Assembly: GCA_964574705.1 (NCBI GenBank)
Contig: CAZNOO010000026.1
Span: 1 to 20,606 of the forward strand
Direction: 5' to 3'
Source of the DNA: JAHIVB01 sp964574705
GTDB lineage: Bacteria; Bacillota_I; Bacilli_A; Izemoplasmatales; Hujiaoplasmataceae
DNA length: 20,606 nt
Of this stretch, positions 1 through 7,287 are shown piece after piece. The number at the start of each line of letters is the position of its first letter. Within the stretch, counting starts at the first letter, position 1. The notes under the pieces are model-generated. The model did not search any database and had not been told where the DNA came from. It saw only the letters and a program-made list of their open reading frames with translations. A program made the position numbers and the translations under genes.

Positions 1-3
1 AAA

Positions 4-79
4 TGGTGCGCCATCACGGATTCGAACCGGGGACCCAATGATTAAGAGTCATTTGCTCTACCAACTGAGCTAATAGCGC
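4..79 (-). tRNA. tRNA-Lys (anticodon CTT)
   Basis: Read on the minus strand, this 76-nt sequence folds as a complete cloverleaf. The acceptor stem GCGCTAT pairs with ATGGCGC, with one T-G pair. The D arm is GCTC/GAGC. The anticodon stem AATGA/TCATT encloses the loop CTCTTAA, giving anticodon CTT, which reads the Lys codon AAG. The T loop is TTCGAAT and the CCA end is encoded in the DNA. The T stem CCCGG/CCGTG has one C-T mismatch at the second pair. It is the last gene of the minus-strand group at the left edge, and any further tRNA genes would lie outside the window. Confidence 0.96.
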
Positions 80-89
80 GTGCATTACT

Positions 90-118
90 ATAATAAATGA
101 TAAGGCTGATTTTGTAAA
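90..118 (-). promoter_or_regulatory. Promoter of tRNA-Lys
   Basis: On the minus strand, TTTACA (113-118) and TATTAT (90-95) are separated by 17 bases. The expected start of transcription falls just before the tRNA 5' end at 79. The site lies between the stop of the upstream hypothetical gene and the tRNA, so the tRNA can be transcribed on its own. Confidence 0.6.
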
Positions 119-128
119 CCTTTTTTGC

Positions 129-647
129 TCAGTTTTTGAAAAATAATTCAATTTCAGAATATCTAATAAAAAAGACCCCATAAGCGCTTTTTTTATACGT
201 GACAAGTTCAACATCCGATTCATTTAAATATCTTGTAATGTTATGGCAATCGGGGTAAATCAAGCTTACTTTTACAACAGGTTTTTCTAAATCGATTTTT
301 AAATCTACAAAATCTCTAACTCCACTGATCAAGTCAGGTGCGGATGAGCGTTTCCAGTTTTTAATGTTTTCGTTTACACACCAATAATATTGATTTGTGA
401 TAATCAGTTCGTGTTTGGGATTGAATTGGGCTACTTTTATTAGATATAATTTTGATTCGGTTTCAACTTCGTAATGATAAGTTTTTCCCTTTATTGTTCT
501 TACACTGTTTTCTCCAAATATATTGACAAGTGAAGAGTGAATAATGACCATGTTTTTAGCCTTCGAACTTGCTGAAAGAATCAATGCCAATGAAATCAGA
601 AGCACTGCTGCGATTGCAATGAAAATTAATACTTGAATTGGAGTCAC
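129..647 (-). CDS. Membrane-anchored protein of unknown function, 172 aa
   Basis: I do not recognise a family. The protein begins with one hydrophobic segment (about residues 5-26) followed by a short basic stretch. The remaining ~140 residues are soluble and beta-rich, with tyrosines and only two scattered cysteines, so the likely topology is a single N-terminal anchor. The start is GTG at 645-647, preceded by GGGTGAT as a weak ribosome site; no in-frame ATG fits better. It follows the rnf operon terminator and has its own TATAAT box, so it is probably transcribed independently of rnf. It has no cysteine clusters, so it is not a displaced part of RnfB. Confidence 0.65.
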   Translation of the reverse strand: MTPIQVLIFIAIAAVLLISLALILSASSKAKNMVIIHSSLVNIFGENSVRTIKGKTYHYEVETESKLYLIKVAQFNPKHELIITNQYYWCVNENIKNWKRSSAPDLISGVRDFVDLKIDLEKPVVKVSLIYPDCHNITRYLNESDVELVTYKKSAYGVFFIRYSEIELFFKN

Positions 648-669
648 TTTATCACCCGAGCTTTATTAC

Positions 670-698
670 ATTATACCAAAATCATGTTTCTTTTAAAA
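670..698 (-). promoter_or_regulatory. Promoter for the 129-647 gene
   Basis: A perfect TATAAT on the minus strand (670-675) lies 22 bases before the GTG start. A weak -35 match TTTTAA (693-698) sits 17 bases upstream, next to the T tract of the rnf terminator. The -10 is convincing and the -35 is poor. Confidence 0.5.
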
Positions 699-700
699 GA

Positions 701-731
701 AAAAAACACTTTCCAAGGAGAAAGTGTTTTT
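701..731 (-). terminator. Rho-independent terminator of the rnf operon
   Basis: On the minus strand the arms AACACTTTC and GAAAGTGTT enclose a short TCCTTG loop and are followed by a run of T. The hairpin begins five bases after the rnfB stop codon. The flanking A and T runs make it potentially active on both strands, but only minus-strand genes approach it. Confidence 0.85.
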
Positions 732-736
732 CATGA

Positions 737-1030
737 TTATTCTGTTTTCGCTGCGAAAAGTTCATTCAGATGCTTCTGTAAAACATCTGCATCATCCTTT
801 TTCATCGGTTTGCATTGAGCTGGTTTGGCTTCTTTTGCAAGAAGGCCGATTGCCATCTCTTTGCATCCAGGATACCCACAGGCACCACAGTTATACTTTG
901 GCAACAAATCAACAATTCCTTCAATCCTGTTGTCTTCTTCTACATAGAAGTATTTTCCAACAAGGAAAATCAAAAATCCAAGGACAAATCCAATTCCAGC
1001 AAGAACCAAAGCGGGCAATAAGATATTCAT
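737..1030 (-). CDS. rnfB: Truncated RnfB: anchor and one Fe-S motif only, 97 aa
   Basis: This is the RnfB subunit of the Rnf ferredoxin:NAD+ oxidoreductase. Residues 3-26 form the N-terminal membrane helix. Residues 45-73 carry the RnfB-type four-cysteine motif Cys48-x2-Cys51-x4-Cys56-x16-Cys73 (NCGACGYPGC then AQC), which binds a 4Fe-4S cluster. Well-studied RnfB proteins continue after this with two or more ferredoxin-type CxxCxxCxxxC clusters and reach roughly 180-330 residues. Here the chain ends after a short charged helix at a clean TAA, and the operon terminator follows at once. No frameshifted remainder is visible. The start overlaps the rnfA stop as TAATG. Identity is firm from the motif and operon; the missing domain is the oddity. 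Confidence 0.9.
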   Translation of the reverse strand: MNILLPALVLAGIGFVLGFLIFLVGKYFYVEEDNRIEGIVDLLPKYNCGACGYPGCKEMAIGLLAKEAKPAQCKPMKKDDADVLQKHLNELFAAKTE

Positions 1031-1605
1031 TAGATAATTCCTCCGAATCTAGCAAAAATCATCGCGAGAATAGCAGCTACGATTAAAGCAATCGGTGTTC
1101 CTTTAAATGCTTTTGGAACTGGAGCGAGGTCTAATTTTTCTCTCATCATCGAGAAGATGTACATGACAAATAGGAATCCAAGTGAAATAAACGTTGAATA
1201 AACAAGCATTTCAATGAAATTATGACCGTTGTTGATGTTGATGATTGCTACACCTAGAACGGCGCAGTTTGTTGTAATCAAAGGCAAGTAGATTCCAAGT
1301 GCTTTGTATAATGATGGACTGATCTTCTTTAAGAAGGTCTCAACCATCTGGACCAAAGCGGCGATTACCAAAATGAAGACGATGGTTCTCAAGTATTCAA
1401 TGTCTAATACGACGAGAACATAATGATAAAGAACCCAAGTAATGGATGATGACAGAATGATGACAAAGACAACTGCAAGTCCCATTCCAATTGCAGAACT
1501 TCTTTTTTTAGATACGCCAAGGAAAGGGCAAATTCCTAAGAATTGAGTTAATATAATATTTTCAACAATAAAGGCTGCGAAAGCCAAAGAAATGAGATTA
1601 GACAT
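1030..1605 (-). CDS. rnfA: RnfA, ion-translocating membrane subunit
   Basis: RnfA is an integral membrane subunit of the Rnf complex (homologue of NqrE), 191 aa with about six membrane helices, the usual family length. The N terminus carries the conserved stretch IVENIILTQFLGICPFLGVS with Cys26, and the second half-repeat carries PLITTNCAVLGVA near residue 113. In Rnf and Nqr structures, the two such cysteines of RnfA together with two from RnfE hold a membrane-embedded 2Fe-2S cluster. Both are kept. The start codon overlaps the rnfE stop as TAATG, and the stop overlaps the rnfB start the same way, indicating translational coupling. Confidence 0.96.
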   Translation of the reverse strand: MSNLISLAFAAFIVENIILTQFLGICPFLGVSKKRSSAIGMGLAVVFVIILSSSITWVLYHYVLVVLDIEYLRTIVFILVIAALVQMVETFLKKISPSLYKALGIYLPLITTNCAVLGVAIININNGHNFIEMLVYSTFISLGFLFVMYIFSMMREKLDLAPVPKAFKGTPIALIVAAILAMIFARFGGII

Positions 1606-2267
1606 TATTTAGCACTTCCTTTCTCAAGTTTGGCTTGCCTTTTGTTTCCAATCGCCAAGATGATGGCAAGAAGGAATCCAAAAGTCATGAATGCACCAAC
1701 AGGTTTTGTGAACATATCAAGCGGTTGAATCTTCAAGAAGTCAAATACTGGCATTAGATTGACTTGAAGGCTTCCCCAAACCGTAATCGTTCCACTTCCC
1801 AAAATTTCTCTCACTAAACTGATTAAGATCAGCGCAAGTCCATAACCAGCTGCCATACCCATTCCGTCTACGACGGCATCGATTGGTTTGTGGTTGCTGG
1901 CAAATGCTTCTGCACGGCCTAATATGATGCAGTTAACAACGATTAATGGAATAAAGACGCCTAGACTGACATAAAGATTATAAACAAAGGCATGCGTAAC
2001 CATTTCAACGATGGTAACGAGTGTAGCGATAATAACGATATAAACAGGAATACGAACAGGTTTTACAAGTTCGGCTATTTTTTTCGATGACATTAAAAGT
2101 GAAACGAGGAAGTTCGAAAGAACTAGTACAAAGAATACAGCTACGCTCATTCCAATTGCATTTTCCAACGTTGTAGTAACTGCAAGGGAAGGGCACATAC
2201 CAAGAACAGATACAAATAAAGGATTTTCTTTTAATACACCTTTAAAGAAGTTTTCTTTTTGGTTCAT
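1605..2267 (-). CDS. rnfE: RnfE, ion-translocating membrane subunit
   Basis: RnfE is the paralogous membrane partner of RnfA (homologue of NqrD), 220 aa. It has the NPLFVSVLGMCPSLAVT motif with Cys25 and IPLIVVNCIILGRAEAFAS in the second half, providing the two cysteines that complete the RnfA/RnfE 2Fe-2S site. About six hydrophobic helices are visible. The start at 2267 overlaps the rnfG stop (TAATG), with GGAGGTGG as ribosome site. The C-terminal tail is short and basic, as usual. Confidence 0.96.
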   Translation of the reverse strand: MNQKENFFKGVLKENPLFVSVLGMCPSLAVTTTLENAIGMSVAVFFVLVLSNFLVSLLMSSKKIAELVKPVRIPVYIVIIATLVTIVEMVTHAFVYNLYVSLGVFIPLIVVNCIILGRAEAFASNHKPIDAVVDGMGMAAGYGLALILISLVREILGSGTITVWGSLQVNLMPVFDFLKIQPLDMFTKPVGAFMTFGFLLAIILAIGNKRQAKLEKGSAK

Positions 2268-2797
2268 TAGTTGCCACCTCCAAAATCAGTAGCGACTCTC
2301 GCAAACACGGCTTCAAAACAAGCTTTGACTGCGTTTGAAGAATAAGTTGCTCCAGCGATTGCGTCAAATGCATCGATGTTTGTGATGCTCTGTCCATCCA
2401 TTCCAAAATCATAACCGACAGATTTCGATCCATATCCGGGTGTTTCTGCCTGTTCAACGACTTTGTATCCACGAACAGTGTAGTCTCCATTAATCGCTAT
2501 CAGCATCTTGATATCGGATTGGTATCCGTATTGTTTTACGGAATAAACGATTGAGTCAAGAGATGAAGTCGTATTGTTCGTTAATAAGTAAAGTGTATCA
2601 ACTAAGCTTCCTTCAACTTTTACTTCTTCGATTGTGTAATCGGCAAGATTATAGAATTCGGCAATGGCATCGTATTTCACTTTGTTTTCAGTTTCTAATA
2701 TCTTTGGTGCGGTAAAGGAATTGATGGTCGCAAGTAATAGTCCACAGACTAGTCCTAACGTGAGCAACACCATTCCTGAAACAAATCCTTTGCTCAT
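2267..2797 (-). CDS. rnfG: RnfG, FMN-carrying subunit
   Basis: RnfG carries a covalently attached FMN on the outer face of the membrane. The protein has one N-terminal helix (about residues 5-28) and an FMN-binding domain. The flavinylation motif is at residues 144-154 (FDAIAGATYSS), with Thr151 as the expected attachment residue. Another conserved stretch is AETPGYGSK (117-125). I chose the ATG at 2797 (176 aa) over the ATG 24 bases upstream because GGGAGGGAAT sits seven to eight bases before it and it abuts the preceding stop. FMN attachment requires the transferase ApbE, which is not in the window. Confidence 0.94.
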   Translation of the reverse strand: MSKGFVSGMVLLTLGLVCGLLLATINSFTAPKILETENKVKYDAIAEFYNLADYTIEEVKVEGSLVDTLYLLTNNTTSSLDSIVYSVKQYGYQSDIKMLIAINGDYTVRGYKVVEQAETPGYGSKSVGYDFGMDGQSITNIDAFDAIAGATYSSNAVKACFEAVFARVATDFGGGN

Positions 2798-2798
2798 A

Positions 2799-3485
2799 TT
2801 AATTCCCTCCCGTCTGTGCATCTTGGAACAGCGTCAATAGTTCTACCAAGCCCTGCATTGCAGGGGAGGTTCCGTAAGATGCTCCGGCTACGGCATCCAA
2901 GTTAATATTTCCAGCAATAAATCCGTTCATGTAGTAATTTTCAACAGCAGGGACTGCACCGCCAGTGTAATTGTGTTCTTCATAATAAGTCTCGTGAGAA
3001 ACAACATTATAATACGTTACACCTGAAAAATCACTTGAGAAATCTAAGGTAACTGTAATCAGTCCGTGGAATCCGTTTGTTTGAACAACAAGTGTACGTG
3101 AAGATGGTGTGTAACTAACAAAAGATGCATCATTATAGTACTTCCCCGCTTCTTGAGTCAGCAGCAATTGAATGGCTACGAGTTCATCTGAAGAGGGTTC
3201 AATTCCAGACACGATTCCATTGATTTGAAAACTTTGCCCGATGTATAGAATCACTTGACTAAAGTTATCTCCATAAGTTATTTCTGCAATATATGGAGAC
3301 TCAATAAAGGTTGCCAAATCGAAATTGTACTCCAAATGAGTAATTTCGGCAACATTGTTATTTTCTGCGTGAACTGCGATTTGGTTCGTCATGTATCTTG
3401 AATACATTCCACCAAATACAAAGATCAGAACAAACAATAAGATGAATGCACTACTCATGCCATGTTTTTGAAAGAAAGCTTTCAT
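2799..3485 (-). CDS. Second RnfG-like FMN-domain protein, divergent
   Basis: This 228-aa protein has one N-terminal helix (about residues 11-28), then an extracytoplasmic domain ending in LDAVAGASYGTSPAM (196-210). That matches the position of the RnfG flavinylation motif, but the acceptor threonine is replaced by Ser203 and the following residues are changed (SYGTS). The HNYTGGAVPA stretch (171-180) sits where RnfG has its glycine-rich ETPGYGSK segment. It lies between rnfD and rnfG with no gap: the rnfD stop is directly followed by this ATG (TAAATG), and GGAGG is the ribosome site. It is probably a diverged tandem duplicate of rnfG. Whether it still binds FMN is open. Confidence 0.85.
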   Translation of the reverse strand: MKAFFQKHGMSSAFILLFVLIFVFGGMYSRYMTNQIAVHAENNNVAEITHLEYNFDLATFIESPYIAEITYGDNFSQVILYIGQSFQINGIVSGIEPSSDELVAIQLLLTQEAGKYYNDASFVSYTPSSRTLVVQTNGFHGLITVTLDFSSDFSGVTYYNVVSHETYYEEHNYTGGAVPAVENYYMNGFIAGNINLDAVAGASYGTSPAMQGLVELLTLFQDAQTGGN

Positions 3486-4667
3486 TTAGAACCAGCCTCC
3501 CATCATAAAAGTCGATAGCGTATACATATCGATCGATTTTAAAACAGCGTATACCATGATTCCCAGTAATAATAACACAAGCATCAAGAAAGGTACTAGC
3601 GTCTTCTTATTCAGTCCTGTTGAACGGATGACAGCCGTGCTCTTGTCAATTGGCATCGTGAAGATGTTCATGACAATGATTGCGGTTGCGACGCCCTCTG
3701 GGAAGACTCCGATGTATCTGAATAGCACCGTAAGTGCTCCAACAAACAACGCAAAGAATATCTTTCCAAGTGGATTTCTAGGTGTAGTAACAGGTTCAGT
3801 TGACATGAATACAGCACCATACATGAGTCCACCGCTCAAGATTCCATAAAGCGGGAACCAAAGTCCGGCTTCTCCATTGACAATTCCAATCAACCAAGTT
3901 AGTAAGAATACAACAGCGATATAGATTAATGGTGTAAACCATTTGATGACTTTTCTAAATACGAACCAGAAGTATGCAATGATGATGACAAGCGCGCTGG
4001 TTTCTCCAAGAGAGCCCGGAATCGTACCAAGGAAGAAATTCCAAAGACTACCGTAAGGTGCAACCAATGCATCATAATTGATTGTTCTAAGTTGAGAGAA
4101 CAGCGTGAGTGGTGTCGCTCCACCATAGGCGTCATAAATGACTTCATTTGGATTCATAAATCCACCTGCAGCAAGTACAACTCCAAATACAGTAAACATG
4201 ATGGCAACTCTACCAATGATCGCAGGATTGAAGATATTGTGTCCAAATCCTCCAAACAACATTTTACCGACAATCGTTGTCATGAAGACACCAAACATCA
4301 ATATCCAAATCGGTGTATATAATGGCAACAACAAAGCCAAGATGACTCCAGGCACAAATCCATAGGAAGTTTCAAGTAGTTTTTTTAATCCTTTGAAGGT
4401 TCTAGCTTCTGGATTCGTCAAATAGAAGAATACACCCTCCATCAATACTGCCAGGAATCCGGCAAGCAAGATGAATACGAGTGGATACATCATTTCAAGG
4501 AATGAGCAATTGCCTGCGGCGTAGACCATAATGCCGTTTTTATACCAAGCGAACAGCACGATGAGCATTAATCCGATTCCAAAGTCCCGCATGATGGTCT
4601 TTGTATCTTTTCCTTTTTCATCGGACAAACGAACAAAGGGTGCTTTCGCATTTGCAAATCTAGCCAT
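3486..4667 (-). CDS. rnfD: RnfD, FMN-carrying membrane subunit
   Basis: RnfD (homologue of NqrB) is an integral membrane subunit with a covalent FMN. The 393-aa protein has about nine to ten hydrophobic helices. The family stretch FGGFGHNIFNPAIIGR is at residues 138-153, and the flavinylation motif YDAYGGATPLT follows at 178-188 with Thr185 as the expected FMN acceptor. A further conserved stretch around GGLMYGAVFMSTEPVTTP is present near residue 280-297. AAAGGAGC is the ribosome site, and the start is one base after the rnfC stop. Length is slightly above the typical ~320-350 aa because of a longer N terminus. Confidence 0.96.
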   Translation of the reverse strand: MARFANAKAPFVRLSDEKGKDTKTIMRDFGIGLMLIVLFAWYKNGIMVYAAGNCSFLEMMYPLVFILLAGFLAVLMEGVFFYLTNPEARTFKGLKKLLETSYGFVPGVILALLLPLYTPIWILMFGVFMTTIVGKMLFGGFGHNIFNPAIIGRVAIMFTVFGVVLAAGGFMNPNEVIYDAYGGATPLTLFSQLRTINYDALVAPYGSLWNFFLGTIPGSLGETSALVIIIAYFWFVFRKVIKWFTPLIYIAVVFLLTWLIGIVNGEAGLWFPLYGILSGGLMYGAVFMSTEPVTTPRNPLGKIFFALFVGALTVLFRYIGVFPEGVATAIIVMNIFTMPIDKSTAVIRSTGLNKKTLVPFLMLVLLLLGIMVYAVLKSIDMYTLSTFMMGGWF

Positions 4668-4668
4668 G

Positions 4669-5970
4669 TTATGCTCCTTTCCTCAACAGTTCTTTTGCAC
4701 GTACTACGTAATCTGTAATTTCAATATGGGATGGACAAATGTGTGAGCATAGCCCACAAGCAATACATTTGTCCGCATTTAGTTTCTTAATTGAATCCAA
4801 GTCTTTTGATTCAAAAGCTCTTTGAATTTCTGTGGGAGCTAAGAAGACTGGACAGACATCGCTACATTTTCCGCATCCTAAACATGCTGGATGATTCTTT
4901 TCTTCAGGAAGTGGTTTGATGATGACACCGCCTAAAGTATCATTGACAATCAAGTCATCAATCAGAATCGCGCGGCCCGTCATTGGTCCGCCTGCGATAT
5001 AGAGTGAATTTGCAGGATCAAGTCCTTTTTCATAACCACCGGCAATATGAATCAAGTCTGCGACTTTCGTTCCAATTGGAACATAGAAGTTTTGCGGATG
5101 TTTGATTCCTTCTCCGGTAATGGTGATGGCTCTTTTGATTAAAGGCATATTCTGTTCAACCACATCAGCAAATACCATGGCCGTTGCGAGATTGTCTACA
5201 ATGACACCCGCTTCTGCTGGAAGACGGGAATATGTTTTTCCAACAATCTGCTCGACGAGATATTTTTCCCATCCTGCTGGATAAACATCCTTAACACCAT
5301 GAAGTGTGATATTGGGATATTCTTTTAATAAAGGATTTAACAAATCTGGATACTCATGGTTATATTTTTTATAGCCAATCACGCCTTTTTCAGCACCGAT
5401 GGCCTTCATGAAATATTTTAGTCCTTTCAAGACTTTTTCAGGTGCAGTCTTGAAAAGCGCCAAATCACAGGTCAGATAAGGTTCGCATTCCACCGCATTG
5501 ATAATCACGGTGTGAATCGGACTTTTTGACATGTATTTTACATAAGTTGGGAAACCGGCTCCACCGAGTCCAGAAAGTCCAGCTTCTTTCATTTTGGAAA
5601 CCAATTCTTCTTTTGTTAATGAATCCGGATTCAATTCTTTAACAACAGAAGGGTCGTTCTTATATTTCGTGTCGTTTTCGATTTCAATCGCTTCGACCAT
5701 TTTTCCGCTTGAATGCCATACTTTTTTGAATGAAGTGACCGTTCCGCTGATGGAAGAATGGATTGGCATTTCTCCAAAGCCTTCTCTTTTCGCAACGACC
5801 TGTCCAACTAAGACTTTGTCTCCAACTTCAACCAGTTTTTTTAGAGGAGAAGTTTGTTGAAGGAGATGGATGTAGACGAACTGTGGATTCACGTCTTGAT
5901 AGATATGTTTCGACTTTGACATCGCCTTTCTACCTTCGATATGAATTCCTTTTACTTTTTTAAGTAACAT
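4669..5970 (-). CDS. rnfC: RnfC, NADH-binding Fe-S subunit
   Basis: RnfC is the peripheral subunit that exchanges electrons with NAD(H). The N terminus carries the Rnf barrel-sandwich domain. The nucleotide/flavin region has GLSGLGGAGFPTYVK (131-145) and NAVECEPYLTCDL (158-170). Two 4Fe-4S motifs lie near the C terminus: Cys363-x2-Cys366-x2-Cys369-x3-Cys373 and Cys402-x2-Cys405-x2-Cys408-x3-Cys412. I set the start at the ATG at 5970 (433 aa) because AGGAGG lies seven bases before it; an ATG 27 bases further upstream lacks a ribosome site. It is the first gene of the operon, so the gene order is rnfC-D-G'-G-E-A-B, a common order for bacterial Rnf clusters. Confidence 0.96.
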   Translation of the reverse strand: MLLKKVKGIHIEGRKAMSKSKHIYQDVNPQFVYIHLLQQTSPLKKLVEVGDKVLVGQVVAKREGFGEMPIHSSISGTVTSFKKVWHSSGKMVEAIEIENDTKYKNDPSVVKELNPDSLTKEELVSKMKEAGLSGLGGAGFPTYVKYMSKSPIHTVIINAVECEPYLTCDLALFKTAPEKVLKGLKYFMKAIGAEKGVIGYKKYNHEYPDLLNPLLKEYPNITLHGVKDVYPAGWEKYLVEQIVGKTYSRLPAEAGVIVDNLATAMVFADVVEQNMPLIKRAITITGEGIKHPQNFYVPIGTKVADLIHIAGGYEKGLDPANSLYIAGGPMTGRAILIDDLIVNDTLGGVIIKPLPEEKNHPACLGCGKCSDVCPVFLAPTEIQRAFESKDLDSIKKLNADKCIACGLCSHICPSHIEITDYVVRAKELLRKGA

Positions 5971-6010
5971 TGAGGATCCTCCTAAATGATTCGACATAAT
6001 GCCCTTTGAT

Positions 6011-6019
6011 ATTATAGCA
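6011..6019 (-). promoter_or_regulatory. Promoter of the rnf operon (extended -10)
   Basis: On the minus strand the sequence TGCTATAAT is a perfect -10 box with the TGn extension. It is 41 bases upstream of the rnfC ATG. No good -35 is present at 17 bases (TTTTAG), which fits an extended -10 promoter. I see no Rex-type or other clear operator dyad around it. Confidence 0.65.
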
Positions 6020-6068
6020 TAAGTTACGATTGACTAAAACAATTTTCTATAAGAAAAAGAGATGATTT

Positions 6069-6764
6069 TCAATTAATTAAAAGAAACAATTCCTTCAATT
6101 CGGAATCTGTTAGATGACGGTACTTTCCAACTGGAAGTTGATCTATTTTAAGGTTCATAATCCGGATTCGATGGAGCTTATTGACATTGTAACCTAAAGC
6201 TTTTGCCATCCTTCTGATTTGAAGATTCAGTCCCTGCGTCAATACAATTTTAAAGGCGTTTTTAGATAATTGTGTGACTCTTGAAGGAAGCGTCAACGTC
6301 TTAACATGTTGGACGGGATTATAAATTTCAACCCCTTTTTGCATTTTGGAAATGAATTCACTGCTGATGGGGCTATCCACTTCAACAATGTATTCTTTTT
6401 CATGTGCATTTTCGCTTCTAAGAATTTTGTTGACGATTTGGCCATCGCTCGTTAAAATAATTAAACCCGAGCTATATTTGTCCAGTCTTCCAACTGGAAA
6501 AATGCGCTCGGGATAGGAAATCGCATCGATAATATTGTTTGGTTTCGACTGGTCGGTTGTCGTTTCGATTCCAAGTGGTTTATGATAAAGAAGATAGATA
6601 AAATCTTGTTGTGTTTTGACAATCTTACCATCAATGATCAGTTCATCTTCAGAGGTGACATCCATTCCAATGGACGCAATTTCTCCATTCAATAAAACAC
6701 GTTTGCTTTCAATCAAACGATCCGCTTCTCTTCTCGAACAATACCCACTACTGCTGATATACAC
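6069..6764 (-). CDS. rluF: RluF-like 23S rRNA pseudouridine synthase
   Basis: The protein belongs to the RsuA/RluB/RluE/RluF group, which isomerises uridine in rRNA, and it most resembles RluF. An S4 RNA-binding domain occupies the first ~50 residues (SSSGYCSRREADRLIE). The catalytic motif GRLDKYSSGLIILTSDG follows at about 92-108, with Asp95 as the nucleophile. The C-terminal motif TQGLNLQIRRMAKALGY and HRIRIMNL match the group. The only conventional start is GTG at 6764, two bases from the Nudix stop, but it removes the MRIN residues that usually open this family. The upstream codons in frame read I-R-I-N from an ATC at 6776 that has GAGG seven bases before it. The true start is uncertain. 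Confidence 0.9.
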   Translation of the reverse strand: MYISSSGYCSRREADRLIESKRVLLNGEIASIGMDVTSEDELIIDGKIVKTQQDFIYLLYHKPLGIETTTDQSKPNNIIDAISYPERIFPVGRLDKYSSGLIILTSDGQIVNKILRSENAHEKEYIVEVDSPISSEFISKMQKGVEIYNPVQHVKTLTLPSRVTQLSKNAFKIVLTQGLNLQIRRMAKALGYNVNKLHRIRIMNLKIDQLPVGKYRHLTDSELKELFLLIN

Positions 6765-6765
6765 A

Positions 6766-7287
6766 TTAATTCTGATGAGAATCCCTCATTTCCAATAGCC
6801 TTTTCATGACTAAGGTGTCACGTTCTTTCCACGGAATCCAATTATCTGATTGAACGGATTCGTTATTTCTAATGGCTTCTTCCAATGTTACCCAGATAGG
6901 AGAGTACCCATAGTCAATTTCATAACTTGAAAGGTTCAAGTTTCCTGGATTCTTATGAACCTTGCATATGTAATACCGTGATTCTTGCTGGAAAATATCA
7001 TATTTACCTTCAAAATCTTTTGCGTATTCCATCGTCCATCCATATGGAATGATTTTTGACATGATCTTATATCCGGTTTCTTCCATTGTTTCTCTAGATA
7101 CAACTTCAAATGCGGATTCGTTTCCTTCTTTTCCACCGCCGGGAAATTTGTATTCACCATATTTTTTGCTTTGAATTAAGAGGACCAAATCATCTTGAAT
7201 AACGATGGCACGATATGCTTTTCTAAATATTGTCGTTCCTTCGAACTTGATGTCTCTTTGCCTCACAAGCGTAAAAAGGTGCTCCAT
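6766..7287 (-). CDS. Nudix hydrolase
   Basis: This protein of 173 aa carries a perfect Nudix box at residues 51-73: Gly, five residues, Glu57, seven residues, then RETMEETGY. The box binds Mg2+ and hydrolyses a nucleoside diphosphate linked to another group; the substrate cannot be told from the sequence. A C-terminal region rich in Trp (GYSPIWVTLEEAI) is typical of the wider family. Its ATG overlaps the threonine aldolase stop (TAATG), and its own stop overlaps the extended N terminus of the RluF-like gene, so it is the third of four coupled genes. Confidence 0.92.
   Translation of the reverse strand: MEHLFTLVRQRDIKFEGTTIFRKAYRAIVIQDDLVLLIQSKKYGEYKFPGGGKEGNESAFEVVSRETMEETGYKIMSKIIPYGWTMEYAKDFEGKYDIFQQESRYYICKVHKNPGNLNLSSYEIDYGYSPIWVTLEEAIRNNESVQSDNWIPWKERDTLVMKRLLEMRDSHQN

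Noticed and set aside
14..223. Minus-strand frame crossing the tRNA-Lys gene
   Set aside because: It overlaps a complete cloverleaf tRNA and its promoter, so it is not a plausible coding region.
1..736. A frameshifted ferredoxin domain of RnfB downstream of its stop
   Set aside because: The terminator hairpin follows the stop at once, and the next gene has no CxxCxxC clusters in any frame I examined.
724..1086. Plus-strand reading frame opposite rnfB and rnfA
   Set aside because: It lies antisense to two clearly conserved genes, has no ribosome site and crosses the rnf terminator; its cysteines arise from the opposite strand.
3556..5963. Several plus-strand frames opposite rnfC and rnfD
   Set aside because: They are antisense to well-conserved genes, have no ribosome sites and show composition expected of the complementary strand.
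737..5970. Na+-translocating NADH:quinone reductase (Nqr) instead of Rnf
   Set aside because: RnfC with two 4Fe-4S motifs and an RnfB motif are present, and no NqrA- or NqrF-like gene is seen; the shared subunits alone would be ambiguous.
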